Positions 7,085-16,228 of a stretch of DNA of 24,542 nt are shown here, piece by piece. The DNA is from CAZDHT01 sp964505325 (lineage in GTDB: Bacteria > Planctomycetota > PUPC01), in NCBI GenBank assembly GCA_964505325.1, contig CAZDHT010000051.1, positions 1 through 24,542 of the forward strand, written 5' to 3'. Below the pieces are notes generated by a model. The model did not search any database. It worked only from the letters and a program-made list of their open reading frames with translations, and was not told the origin of the DNA. Made by a program: the position numbers and the translations under genes. Positions within the stretch are counted from its first letter, which is position 1. Each line of letters starts with the position of its first letter.

Positions 7085-9700
7085 CTACGCCATGTTGGCC
7101 CGTTTTCGAACGGCCCACTCGATGCCCAACAGGATCGCGAGGAGGCCGAGCGCCAGCGGATTGGCCCACAGCGAGAACTGGTCGCCGGGCTCCAGCGTCT
7201 GTTTCTTCTTGCTCAAGATGGACTTGGGGAGGCCGGCGAAGTCTTTGAGCTCGACAATCCGGCCTCCCTTCTCCGGGTCGGTCAGCTCGGCGAGGCGGAT
7301 GCGGTTCGCTTCGGGGTGGTCGAACTCGAATTGCGAGGCGACCTCGATGCTGACCGTCGCGGCGGCGCCGTCGGCCTCTGACCCAACCAGCGTCAGCCTG
7401 TAGAGCCCGGTCCGCGGCGGCACGAACTGGCGCTTGTAGACGCCGGTAGGGGTGCCGGGTGCGCTCATCACCGGCTTCAGGGTGATGGTGTCTTTCCACG
7501 GAGCGGCTCGTCCGGTCCCTTCCTCCGAGCCGCCGGCGGACTCGATCTTCACTTTGACACCCGGCAGATTCACGGGCTTGCCCCTGGCGTCGAAGACCTT
7601 CGCCGACACAGTGACCGGCGTGGCGACCGGGTAGGTCTCGCTGTCGGTCTCGAGGATCATCGACTTCTTTCCGGCCATCAGCCGGCCTTCCACGAGGGAG
7701 CGGACGACCTGCGTCCAGAAGGTATCGTAGACGGTGGGGCCGAGCCGCCGCCACCGCCAGGTTTCGTCGGAGGCGAGGAATGCGACGCGGCCCGAGCCGT
7801 AGAAGCTGCTCACGAGCACGGGCATCGCTTCGTCGCCGCTCCGCTTTCGGATGGTGCGCCGCGGGTCCATCGTGCGGACGAGGACGGTGGCGCCGGGCTT
7901 GGCGCGCTTCACGGGGAGCGTCCAGACCGCCCCGGGGAGGGCCTTCCAGATGAGCTCGGTCATCTCGCGCTCGGTGGAGAACTTGAGCAGGGGGCTGTTG
8001 AGGCCGTCCTCGGTCGGCTTGAGCCGCCATGCGCGGTAGCCTTTGGAGCCGCCGCCGACGGCGACCTGCGCCTCGTTCATGTCGATCTCGACGGGCAGAA
8101 TGCCGACCAGCGGGGCGGTGTTGGGCGCACGGAAGAAGTCGTACGAATACTTCTCGCCGGCGATGAACAGGACCCCGCCCATCTTGTCTTCCACGAACTC
8201 CTTGAGCATCTTGAACCACTCGTGGTCGAAGTCGGTGGGGTCAATGTCCATCAGAATGATAACGTGGTAGCCTTCTTTGTCATCGAAGATCTCTCGTCGC
8301 TCCCTGGGCAGCTTGCGCAGCAGCTTGTTCCCCAACTGGAGGTACGACCGGCTGGCGCCCTGGAGCCAGCAGCGGAGCATGACGCTCCGGTCCTGAATGA
8401 GGAGGCTGCGGAGGAAGCGGTATTCCCAACTGGCCGAGCCGGAGATGAGCAGGACGTTGGTGGTGGTCTTGACGACGCGGACTCCGCTGGCGACGGCGAT
8501 GTTGTCGCGCTGGAGATGCTCGTCGGCGAGCGGTCCGATCTTGATGGTGTAGATGTACTCGCCCTCATCGCCGGCCAGAGGCGTGTGTGTGAGCGAGACA
8601 GGCTGGTCGGAGGCGTTGGCCTTGACGACGAGTTCCTCGCTGGCGACCTCTTTCTCGGTTCGCACGCCGACCTTCTGGCGGAACAGGCGCGCGGTGACCC
8701 GCTTGTCAAGGTACCCGGAGCTCGAGACCAGCGCGACAAACTCGGCCGGGTCGCCGACAAAAATGGTCCGGTTGGCGCGCAGACTCTTGTCCAGCCGGAG
8801 ATTCTTGGTCTTGCGCGATTTGCTGAGGCCGACGGGGACACAGAAGACCGGGATCTCTTCGCGTGCCGCCGCCTTGCCGGCTTCGGAAGTGGCGTCGAGG
8901 TCCTGGTCGTTATCCTGGCCGTCGGTGATGATGATAACCGCGGCGAGGGGCTGGCCGGCGGCCGCTTCCATCACTTTGTCCAGCGCCTTGCCGGCGTAGG
9001 TGCGCCCGCCGCTGACCTTGAGCTTCAGATCGCCCGGCTTGAAGCGTTTCGGAGCTTCGTCCGGTTTCTCCTCGGCAGCTTTCCCGGGGTCCGGCGCCAG
9101 GCCAAGCTGGAACAGTTGCTCGGGCTTGTCACTGAACGCATACACGTGCACGGGGTTGTTCAGGGCCAGCCGATTCAGGAAGTCGATCGCCGGGTCGTTG
9201 AGGGCGGCGCTGACAATCTCGTGGCGTTTGATGCGTTTGCCGAGCACCATCTTGTCGTAGTCCCAGCCGGCGGCCTTGGCCACGCCCCGCGCGTCCGCCG
9301 GATCACTGTACAGGTCGGCGATGGTCATGCTCTCCGACACATCCAGCAGGACGACGACCGGGGCGAGCGTTTCCCGGACCTTCGACACGATGAGGGTGGG
9401 CTCGAGCAGCATGAACAGCGCGATGAGGAGCGCGGCGGTGCGCACGCCGGCGAGGAAGAACTTCTTCTTCAGCGAGGCCGTCTTGCCCTCGCGCCTGTAG
9501 AGCCAGAAGGTGAGCCAGATAATGGCGGCGACGCACCCGATGGTGAAGAGCAAGCCCCACCCCTCGGGCGACCCGAGGAACTTGAACGCGACCGGGTCCT
9601 CCGGCTTGATCTTGTCATAGTCGAAGCTGAGCAGCCACTTGGCGGCCCGGACGAAGAACCCGTCCGTTGCTTCGGCTGCGATCACCGGCAGAACGTTCAT
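7085..9700 (-). CDS. Membrane VWA / glutamine-amidotransferase-like protein
   Basis: This is an 871-residue protein. Two transmembrane helices at about 47-67 and 82-103 precede a von Willebrand factor A domain with an intact metal-ion-dependent adhesion site: DVSES (120-124), T234 in GGRTYAG, and D260 in VIIITDGQDND. A beta-rich region follows (about 300-410), then VLLISGSASWEYRFLRSLL (416-434) and a class I GATase-like fold around 475-640 (HVIILMDIDP, EFVEDKMGGVLFIAGE), with no obvious catalytic triad. A beta domain (about 690-830) and a C-terminal helix (LALGLLAILLGIEWAV) complete it. The architecture is that of planctomycetal membrane VWA proteins encoded next to BatA-like genes. It is probably a periplasm-facing partner of the MoxR ATPase system. 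ATG 9698-9700 lies 15 bp after the previous stop and has only a weak ribosome binding site. Confidence 0.87.
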   Translation of the reverse strand: MNVLPVIAAEATDGFFVRAAKWLLSFDYDKIKPEDPVAFKFLGSPEGWGLLFTIGCVAAIIWLTFWLYRREGKTASLKKKFFLAGVRTAALLIALFMLLEPTLIVSKVRETLAPVVVLLDVSESMTIADLYSDPADARGVAKAAGWDYDKMVLGKRIKRHEIVSAALNDPAIDFLNRLALNNPVHVYAFSDKPEQLFQLGLAPDPGKAAEEKPDEAPKRFKPGDLKLKVSGGRTYAGKALDKVMEAAAGQPLAAVIIITDGQDNDQDLDATSEAGKAAAREEIPVFCVPVGLSKSRKTKNLRLDKSLRANRTIFVGDPAEFVALVSSSGYLDKRVTARLFRQKVGVRTEKEVASEELVVKANASDQPVSLTHTPLAGDEGEYIYTIKIGPLADEHLQRDNIAVASGVRVVKTTTNVLLISGSASWEYRFLRSLLIQDRSVMLRCWLQGASRSYLQLGNKLLRKLPRERREIFDDKEGYHVIILMDIDPTDFDHEWFKMLKEFVEDKMGGVLFIAGEKYSYDFFRAPNTAPLVGILPVEIDMNEAQVAVGGGSKGYRAWRLKPTEDGLNSPLLKFSTEREMTELIWKALPGAVWTLPVKRAKPGATVLVRTMDPRRTIRKRSGDEAMPVLVSSFYGSGRVAFLASDETWRWRRLGPTVYDTFWTQVVRSLVEGRLMAGKKSMILETDSETYPVATPVTVSAKVFDARGKPVNLPGVKVKIESAGGSEEGTGRAAPWKDTITLKPVMSAPGTPTGVYKRQFVPPRTGLYRLTLVGSEADGAAATVSIEVASQFEFDHPEANRIRLAELTDPEKGGRIVELKDFAGLPKSILSKKKQTLEPGDQFSLWANPLALGLLAILLGIEWAVRKRANMA

Positions 9701-9715
9701 TCCAGAAGTGCCCTG

Positions 9716-11983
9716 TTACTTCGCGTGGTGTCCAAACTTCCAGCCCAGGAACGATTCGAGCGCCATGCAGCATCCCAGTACGATCAGGACCGCGTGCCAG
9801 AGATTGATGCGCTCCTCGGGCGCTTGCTTCCATATGTCATCTGCGCCGGTGGCGTAGGTGATTCCCATTTCCTCGACCCGGGACCGGAAGCTGGACAACT
9901 CCGGCCGCCTCAGTTTGCTCCGGCTCACGTCGAGGTTGGCGGCGAAGTACTCGGTGCTCTCTGTTTTGCTGAGCGGTTCGCCGCCGGCGCGGGCACTCAG
10001 CTTGATGGTGTAGATGCCCGCGGCCATCGTCTCCGCCTTCTTCACGGCCACCACGGCGGTGCGAGTCGGCCCTTCCTCTGCGGCGCGCTTCAGCGCCCCG
10101 CTCGTGCGGGGCCGTTCGACCGAGACGACCGGGGCGTAGCGCGCCAGGTCGACCGCCTTCACGTACTTCGCGCCGACGGCAAGATTCTGGACGGCGCCGG
10201 CCGGCTGGTAGAGATAGGCCACAAGCTCCTGCATGAAGATGGGGTACGTCTCGATCTTCTGCCAGTTGTTCCAGGCGTCGTCGGCCGTGGACGTGAGCAG
10301 GATAACCGCTCCCTTGCCGATGCGCCGCTCGATGATCGCCGGGCTGCGGTCTTCGTCGGCGTAGCGCGCGACCACGGTCACCTCTTTCCTCTTCTCGGGG
10401 TCCTTGGGCAACTGGACGACGAACCGGCGGTAGAACCGCGCGACGCGGAACAGCGGGGCGACCACGCCGCTGAAGCCGGCCAGCAGCGGGTGGTCGAGCT
10501 TGTCGGAGCTGAAGCGGACGAACCTGTCCTTGTCGGGGTCTCCGGTGCTGACCTCGCCTACGGCGGCGACCAGCTCACAGGGCGCGACCCGCTTTCCGCC
10601 ATCGTACATCTCGCGATTGAATACCTTCGGCTCCACCTTGCCGCCGGGGAGGATCACGAGACCGCCGCCGCGCTCGACGAACTTCGTCAGAGCGTCGCGG
10701 TTCGGCGTAGAGAGCCTGCCCACGTTGGCCAGGAAGATGACGCTGGAGCTCTCGATGTCGGACGGCATGAGAACGGCCGCGTCAACCACCCGCGGATTCA
10801 CGCCGGAGACGTATGCCGAGAACGGCCGCAGGGCCTTCTGGAGGGCGAACGTCTCCGCCTCGGACCTCTCCAGCCCCGGGTCCCCGTCCACGAGCAGCAC
10901 ATCGACCCCGCGGCCCACCCGGAGAGCGCGGTGGTACGCGTTGTCCGCAGGGAGCGAGTCGGTGCCGATCTCGGCGGTCACGGCGTAGGAGCCGGGGGTC
11001 TTGAACTTGTAGGACTGCGTGACGGTCGCCTTTCCGCCGGCGGTGATTTTCCCGATGATCTCGGTGTCGAGCGGGGTTCGGCCGTGTTCGGGGGAGGTGA
11101 TGGTGAACTGGACGCTCACGTTGGTCACGTCGTTGGGTCCGAAGTTCGCCACCGTGGCAACGAGGTCCGTTATCGCGCGGGCCTGCACCGTCTTCTCGGT
11201 GGGCTCGACGCTCACGACGGCCAGGTTCGCGTAGTCCTTGGGGTCCTCGGGGCCGACGTCGACCAGGTAGGTCTTGATGCCGAGCTGCTTCGCGTCTTCC
11301 AGGGCCTTTGCGAGCGACGCCTTCTGGGCGTCGCCGAATCGCCAGTCCTGGAGCCGGCAGTCGCTGACAACGACGAGGGCCTTGTTCGCGTTCTGCGAGT
11401 TACGCAACGCCTCGACACCGCTTGCCAGCAGGCCGGTGGGGAAAAGCTTCAGGTCGACCGGGTTGGTGTGTTCGAGCTTGTGGTTCAGCCGGTTGACGAA
11501 GTCGGCGTCGACCTGGGCGGCGGCGGGCAGTTTGCGCCCTTCTTTCTCGCTGGTCATCACGGTGAATGAATCCCTGGCGCCCACCGTGTGGATCTTCTTG
11601 AGGAGCTCCTGTACCGCCTTCTTGCCCCGATCGAAGCAGGTTCCGGTACTGGTGCCCTGCCCCATCGTGAAGGAATCGTCCAGCACGATGACCCAGTCGG
11701 TCTTGGTGTCCATCAGCCGGCTGACGGCGGCGACGCCGCCCGTCAGGAAGATCTTGCTGACGGCGAGCACGATCAGGAGAATGATCAGGCAGCGCAGGGC
11801 GAGCAGGATGAGCTGCTCGAGTGTTACGCGCCGCTTGTTTTCCTTGATGGCCTGCAACAGCCATTCCATCGCCGCCCATTCGACGATCCGGAACCGGCGG
11901 CGGTTCAGCAGGTGAATGATGATGGGGATGGATATGAGGCCCGAGCCCCACATCAGCGCCCCGTTGATGAAGCTGAACGGCAC
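9716..11983 (-). CDS. BatA-like (aerotolerance regulator N-terminal) VWA membrane protein
   Basis: This is a 755-residue protein starting at GTG 11981-11983, chosen because AAGGAGA lies 5 nt upstream and because the BatA N-terminal domain begins there (PFSFINGALMWG). The domain shows the expected signature: a membrane helix, IPIIIHLLNRRRFRIVEWAA (19-38), then EWLLQAIKENKRR, with a second helix at about 58-79. A VWA domain follows, with MIDAS DDSFT (D102, S104, T106), where the last residue is Thr instead of the usual Ser. Next come a CARDB-like beta domain (about 255-345), a GATase-like region (DVLLVDGDPG 361-370; FVERGGGLVILPGGK 435-449) and a C-terminal helix at about 727-745. It is predicted to be a membrane-anchored substrate-binding or adaptor subunit of the MoxR/VWA module. 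An in-frame ATG 16 codons earlier lies in intergenic repeats and is unlikely. Confidence 0.9.
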   Translation of the reverse strand: MPFSFINGALMWGSGLISIPIIIHLLNRRRFRIVEWAAMEWLLQAIKENKRRVTLEQLILLALRCLIILLIVLAVSKIFLTGGVAAVSRLMDTKTDWVIVLDDSFTMGQGTSTGTCFDRGKKAVQELLKKIHTVGARDSFTVMTSEKEGRKLPAAAQVDADFVNRLNHKLEHTNPVDLKLFPTGLLASGVEALRNSQNANKALVVVSDCRLQDWRFGDAQKASLAKALEDAKQLGIKTYLVDVGPEDPKDYANLAVVSVEPTEKTVQARAITDLVATVANFGPNDVTNVSVQFTITSPEHGRTPLDTEIIGKITAGGKATVTQSYKFKTPGSYAVTAEIGTDSLPADNAYHRALRVGRGVDVLLVDGDPGLERSEAETFALQKALRPFSAYVSGVNPRVVDAAVLMPSDIESSSVIFLANVGRLSTPNRDALTKFVERGGGLVILPGGKVEPKVFNREMYDGGKRVAPCELVAAVGEVSTGDPDKDRFVRFSSDKLDHPLLAGFSGVVAPLFRVARFYRRFVVQLPKDPEKRKEVTVVARYADEDRSPAIIERRIGKGAVILLTSTADDAWNNWQKIETYPIFMQELVAYLYQPAGAVQNLAVGAKYVKAVDLARYAPVVSVERPRTSGALKRAAEEGPTRTAVVAVKKAETMAAGIYTIKLSARAGGEPLSKTESTEYFAANLDVSRSKLRRPELSSFRSRVEEMGITYATGADDIWKQAPEERINLWHAVLIVLGCCMALESFLGWKFGHHAK

Positions 11984-11988
11984 GAGTG

Positions 11989-11995
11989 TCTCCTT
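11989..11995 (-). promoter_or_regulatory. Ribosome binding site deciding the BatA-like start
   Basis: AAGGAGA on the minus strand lies 5 nt before GTG 11981-11983. It supports this GTG over the longer ATG-initiated reading. Confidence 0.75.
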
Positions 11996-12000
11996 GCGTG

Positions 12001-12111
12001 GGAGCGCGCGAGCGCGGGAGCATGGGAGCATGGGGGCATGGGAGCGCGCGAGCCGTCAGTGTGTCGGTTCGGCTCTGCTTCCGTGCGCCCATGCGCCCAT
12101 GCGTCCATGCG
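12001..12111. repeat. Intergenic CATGGG repeat cluster forming an inverted repeat
   Basis: The 136-bp gap between the DUF58 and BatA-like genes contains two copies of GGAGCGCGCGAG (12001-12012, 12041-12052) flanking three GCATGGG-type units (about 12020-12042). About 45 bp on are three units of the complement, GCGCCCAT/GCGTCCAT (about 12086-12111). The two clusters can pair as an imperfect stem of roughly 20-24 bp. It is the largest gap inside the operon, so a role in mRNA processing or stability is possible. It may equally be a simple-sequence expansion. Confidence 0.7.
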
Positions 12112-12119
12112 TCTTTCCT

Positions 12120-13016
12120 CTACTTCTTCGACCGCGCCGCCAAGTAGCTGGACAATGCGGCGTCGAGGCGGTCGGTGGTCTTCAGTTGGACGAAATCGAC
12201 ATTGCTGGCGATGCAACCGCGCCGCAGCTCGGTGTTGAAGTCCTCGAACGCCCTGAGATAGGCGTCGCGGAGCGAGCGCGGCTCAATCATCACTTCCGGG
12301 TATTCCTCGAGTCCGCGAAACAGCGTGTTCTGCTGGAAGGGGAACGTCAGCTCGAACTCGTCGAGCACCTGAAACACGATGACATCGTGCCGCCGGTGGC
12401 GGAGGTGACGAATGCCCTTGAGGATGTCCTCGACCGGCACGAAGAGATCACTGATGACGACGATGATTCCGCGCCGTGAGATCTTCTCGGCGAGGCCGTG
12501 GAAGATGTGCTCGACCTTGGTCTTCCGCTCGGGCGACGTGCCGACCACTTCCTGGAGCAGGGTCTTGATGTGGGCGGAATGGCCGCTGGGCGGCACGTAC
12601 GTCCGGATGTCGGTGTCAAACAGGGTCAGCGAGACGGAGTCCTGCTGGCGGAGCAGCAGGAAGGCGAGCGAGCCGGCCACGCACGCCGCGTAGTCGAACT
12701 TGTTCATGTTGCCGGGCGAGCCGTACTTCATCGACTCGCTCATATCGAGCAGGATGTAGCTTCGGAGATTGGTCTCTTCCTCGTACTGCTTGATGTAGAG
12801 GCGATCCGACTTCGACCAGACCTTCCAGTCGATGTGGCGGATGTCGTCGCCCGGCACGTACTCGCGGTGCTGGGCGAACTCGACGCTGAAGCCGTGGAAG
12901 GGGCTCTTGTGCATGCCCGAGATGAAGCCCTCCACGATCAGCCGGGCCCTCAGGTCGAGCCGGGTGATCTTCTGGAGGACCTTGGGGTCGAGGTATTGTC
13001 TGTAGTCTTCGGCCAC
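12120..13016 (-). CDS. DUF58 family protein (VWA-like partner of MoxR)
   Basis: This is a 298-residue protein, predicted cytosolic, with no signal peptide or membrane helix. It carries the DUF58 hallmark around residues 54-81: VPGDDIRHIDWKVWSKSDRL followed by YIKQYEEE. A VWA-like fold follows with LLDMSESMKYG (89-99, MIDAS DMSES) and the second acidic site region VVISDLFVP. DUF58 genes lie next to moxR in very many bacteria and are thought to act with the ATPase; the biochemical role is not settled. The GTG start (13014-13016) is 3 bp after the moxR stop, with AAGGA inside the end of moxR, so translation is coupled. The fold spans its full length. Confidence 0.93.
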   Translation of the reverse strand: MAEDYRQYLDPKVLQKITRLDLRARLIVEGFISGMHKSPFHGFSVEFAQHREYVPGDDIRHIDWKVWSKSDRLYIKQYEEETNLRSYILLDMSESMKYGSPGNMNKFDYAACVAGSLAFLLLRQQDSVSLTLFDTDIRTYVPPSGHSAHIKTLLQEVVGTSPERKTKVEHIFHGLAEKISRRGIIVVISDLFVPVEDILKGIRHLRHRRHDVIVFQVLDEFELTFPFQQNTLFRGLEEYPEVMIEPRSLRDAYLRAFEDFNTELRRGCIASNVDFVQLKTTDRLDAALSSYLAARSKK

Positions 13017-13019
13017 GGC

Positions 13020-14084
<1,065 letters not shown>

Positions 14085-14102
14085 CGTTCTCTCCTCTCCT
14101 GA

Positions 14103-15158
14103 CTATTTCTGCACAACCGGCAGATATCCGTAGGGCAACTGTAAGATGGTGAGTGCGATGGACGTGCCGTAGACCAATCCGACGCTGTCCCCCTGCCAAG
14201 AGCCATCTTCGCGCTGGTTCTTGAGCAGCCAGTCCCGGATGCGGGGATAGTAGTCCTGCCATGTCTTGCCGCCGTGCTGGTACATCGCCTCGGCAAGGTA
14301 CAGGTGGGTGTAGTAGAAGTGGCCGAAGCGATTGCCGCTGCCCAGCATCCCCTTGTAGCGCGTCAGGCAGTAGTTCAAGGTGGATTTGGTCAAGGGATCG
14401 TTGTACTTGCCCGCGCTGAACAGGCAGGTGAGCGCCGCGGCGGTGATGGCCGGCCGGCTGCCGCCCGAGGCGCGGCCGGTGGGAGACGCGCGATACGCGA
14501 TCCCGCCGTCCGCGCACTTCGCCTTCTTGAGGTACTGGAACGATTTCTCGATCAGGGCCTTGTTGACCTGGACCCCCGCGTTCTGGCAGGCGCGCAGCGC
14601 CTGCACCTGCGTGACGGTCACCGAGCCCTCGTCCGACTGGCCCGACGGCGTGTAGATCCACCCGCCCAGCGGGCTCTGCGCCCCCTCCGTCAGCTTGATC
14701 GCCCGCTGCAGGGCCACCTTGATCCGCGACTCCAGCTTCTTGCTGCCCACCATCCCCACGCTCTCGGCCAGGAACAACATGCTGAACCCGTGACCGTACA
14801 TCGACCGGGATTCTTCCGCACGCGAGCAGATCAGCCCCGTCCGCCCCTGCTGGCTCAGGGTCCAGTAGATCGCCCGCTTGATGTTCTCCGCGTAGGGTCC
14901 GCGCGTCGGGGTGCTGCCGCTCGAGAGCAGCGCCACCCCGGCCAACCCGGTCATCGCCGCCTCGTAGCTGGCGCCGTAACCGGTCCCGCCGGACCACGAA
15001 CCGCGCTTGTGCTGCGACTTGGCGAGAAAGCCCAGACCCTTGCGGATGGCCAGCTCCGTCTTCGCCGTCACCATCCTGGGCCGGGGCCCCGCGCCCAACG
15101 CGGACGAACAGACGAGACCGGCAACCAGCAGCCCCGTTATCAGCTCCCGTTTTCTCAC
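14103..15158 (-). CDS. Secreted alpha/alpha-toroid (prenyltransferase/squalene-cyclase repeat) protein, copy 2
   Basis: This is a 351-residue protein. Residues 1-23 form a signal peptide (ITGLLVAGLVCSSALGA). The remainder is an alpha/alpha barrel built of repeats with GW/GSW-type turns: HKRGSWSGGTGYGASYEAAM (50-69), LGGWIYTPSGQSDEGSV (164-180), CADGGIAY (215-222) and EDGSWQGDSVGLVYGTSIAL (317-336). No DxDD catalytic motif of squalene-hopene cyclase is seen, so it is probably a non-enzymatic member of the fold, used as a binding module, as in many planctomycetes. GTG 15156-15158 with upstream GGAGGG is used as start. It lies 22 bp after a close paralogue, with which residues about 26-194 are identical, while the signal peptide and C-terminal half differ. 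Confidence 0.88.
   Translation of the reverse strand: MRKRELITGLLVAGLVCSSALGAGPRPRMVTAKTELAIRKGLGFLAKSQHKRGSWSGGTGYGASYEAAMTGLAGVALLSSGSTPTRGPYAENIKRAIYWTLSQQGRTGLICSRAEESRSMYGHGFSMLFLAESVGMVGSKKLESRIKVALQRAIKLTEGAQSPLGGWIYTPSGQSDEGSVTVTQVQALRACQNAGVQVNKALIEKSFQYLKKAKCADGGIAYRASPTGRASGGSRPAITAAALTCLFSAGKYNDPLTKSTLNYCLTRYKGMLGSGNRFGHFYYTHLYLAEAMYQHGGKTWQDYYPRIRDWLLKNQREDGSWQGDSVGLVYGTSIALTILQLPYGYLPVVQK
14578..15083. repeat. Perfect 506-bp direct repeat, copy A (partner 15647-16152)
   Basis: Aligned base by base at an offset of 1069, 14578-15083 and 15647-16152 show no difference that I can find. On both sides substitutions begin at once. Silent sites are also identical within the block, unlike the rest of the two genes. 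Confidence 0.88.
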
Positions 15159-15180
15159 CCTGTTCGCCCTCCGTCCCAGG

Positions 15181-16227
15181 CTATTTCTGCACCACGGGCA
15201 GATACCCGTACGGCAACTGCAATATCGTCAGCGCGATGGACGTGCCGTAGACCAGTCCAACGCTGTCCCCCTGCCAGGCGCCACTGCCCTGCTGCGCCTT
15301 GAGCAGCCAATCCCGCACCCTGGGGTAGTAATCCTGCCATGTCTTGCCGCCGTGCTGGTACAACGCCTCCGCAAGATACAGTTGCGTGTAGTAGGCGTGG
15401 CCCCCGCGCGTGAACATCGTCTTGTAGCGCGTCAGGCAGTAGTTCAGAGTCGACTTGGTCAGAGGATCATCGTACTTGCCGGCGCTGAACAGGCAGGTGA
15501 GAGCCGCGGCGGTGATGGCCGGCCGGCTGGTGCCCCGGCCGCCCCGAACCATGCGGGCGGAATAGGCGATCCCGCCGTCCGCGCACTTTGCCTTCTTGAG
15601 GTACTGGAACGATTTCTCGATCAGGGCCTTGCTGACCTGAACGCCGGCGTTCTGGCAGGCGCGCAGCGCCTGCACCTGCGTGACGGTCACCGAGCCCTCG
15701 TCCGACTGGCCCGACGGCGTGTAGATCCACCCGCCCAGCGGGCTCTGCGCCCCCTCCGTCAGCTTGATCGCCCGCTGCAGGGCCACCTTGATCCGCGACT
15801 CCAGCTTCTTGCTGCCCACCATCCCCACGCTCTCGGCCAGGAACAACATGCTGAACCCGTGACCGTACATCGACCGGGATTCTTCCGCACGCGAGCAGAT
15901 CAGCCCCGTCCGCCCCTGCTGGCTCAGGGTCCAGTAGATCGCCCGCTTGATGTTCTCCGCGTAGGGTCCGCGCGTCGGGGTGCTGCCGCTCGAGAGCAGC
16001 GCCACCCCGGCCAACCCGGTCATCGCCGCCTCGTAGCTGGCGCCGTAACCGGTCCCGCCGGACCACGAACCGCGCTTGTGCTGCGACTTGGCGAGAAAGC
16101 CCAGACCCTTGCGGATGGCCAGCTCCGTCTTCGCCGTCACCATCCTGGGCCGAGGGCCGGCAGCCAGCGCCGGCGCACCAGACACACAGACCGCGAGGAG
16201 CCCCGCGATTACCCCAGTTCCTCTCAC
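15181..16227 (-). CDS. Secreted alpha/alpha-toroid (prenyltransferase/squalene-cyclase repeat) protein, copy 1
   Basis: This 348-residue paralogue of the next gene has the same fold. The start is placed at GTG 16225-16227, one base after the stop of the large propeller gene and preceded by GGAGGG. The longer reading to 16323 would overlap that gene by 32 codons and bury the signal peptide. The N-terminus (GVIAGLLAVCVSGAPALA) is a signal peptide with a sequence different from copy 2; the mature proteins both begin near GPRPRMVTAKTELAIRKGLG. Compared with copy 2, the loop after GGIAY is replaced (ARMVRGGRG) and RYKGMLGSGNRFGHFYYTH becomes RYKTMFTRGGHAYYTQ, so this copy is a few residues shorter. 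The ends converge again at LQLPYGYLPVVQK. The function is unknown and presumed interaction-based; no cyclase DxDD motif is present. Confidence 0.88.
   Translation of the reverse strand: MRGTGVIAGLLAVCVSGAPALAAGPRPRMVTAKTELAIRKGLGFLAKSQHKRGSWSGGTGYGASYEAAMTGLAGVALLSSGSTPTRGPYAENIKRAIYWTLSQQGRTGLICSRAEESRSMYGHGFSMLFLAESVGMVGSKKLESRIKVALQRAIKLTEGAQSPLGGWIYTPSGQSDEGSVTVTQVQALRACQNAGVQVSKALIEKSFQYLKKAKCADGGIAYSARMVRGGRGTSRPAITAAALTCLFSAGKYDDPLTKSTLNYCLTRYKTMFTRGGHAYYTQLYLAEALYQHGGKTWQDYYPRVRDWLLKAQQGSGAWQGDSVGLVYGTSIALTILQLPYGYLPVVQK
15647..16152. repeat. Perfect 506-bp direct repeat, copy B (partner 14578-15083)
   Basis: This is the second copy of the identical block, covering the N-terminal half of the mature first toroid protein. 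The boundaries do not coincide with any gene boundary. Confidence 0.88.
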
Positions 16228-16228
16228 C

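Noticed and set aside
8222..11569. A 1115-codon open frame on the plus strand opposite the VWA and BatA-like genes
   Set aside because: It spans the boundary of two well-supported minus-strand genes and has biased composition with no recognisable motif; a codon-position shadow.
14103..16227. Squalene-hopene cyclase or terpene biosynthesis enzymes
   Set aside because: The toroid repeats fit the fold, but the proteins are about half the length of squalene-hopene cyclase, carry signal peptides, lack DxDD, and have no isoprenoid genes around them.
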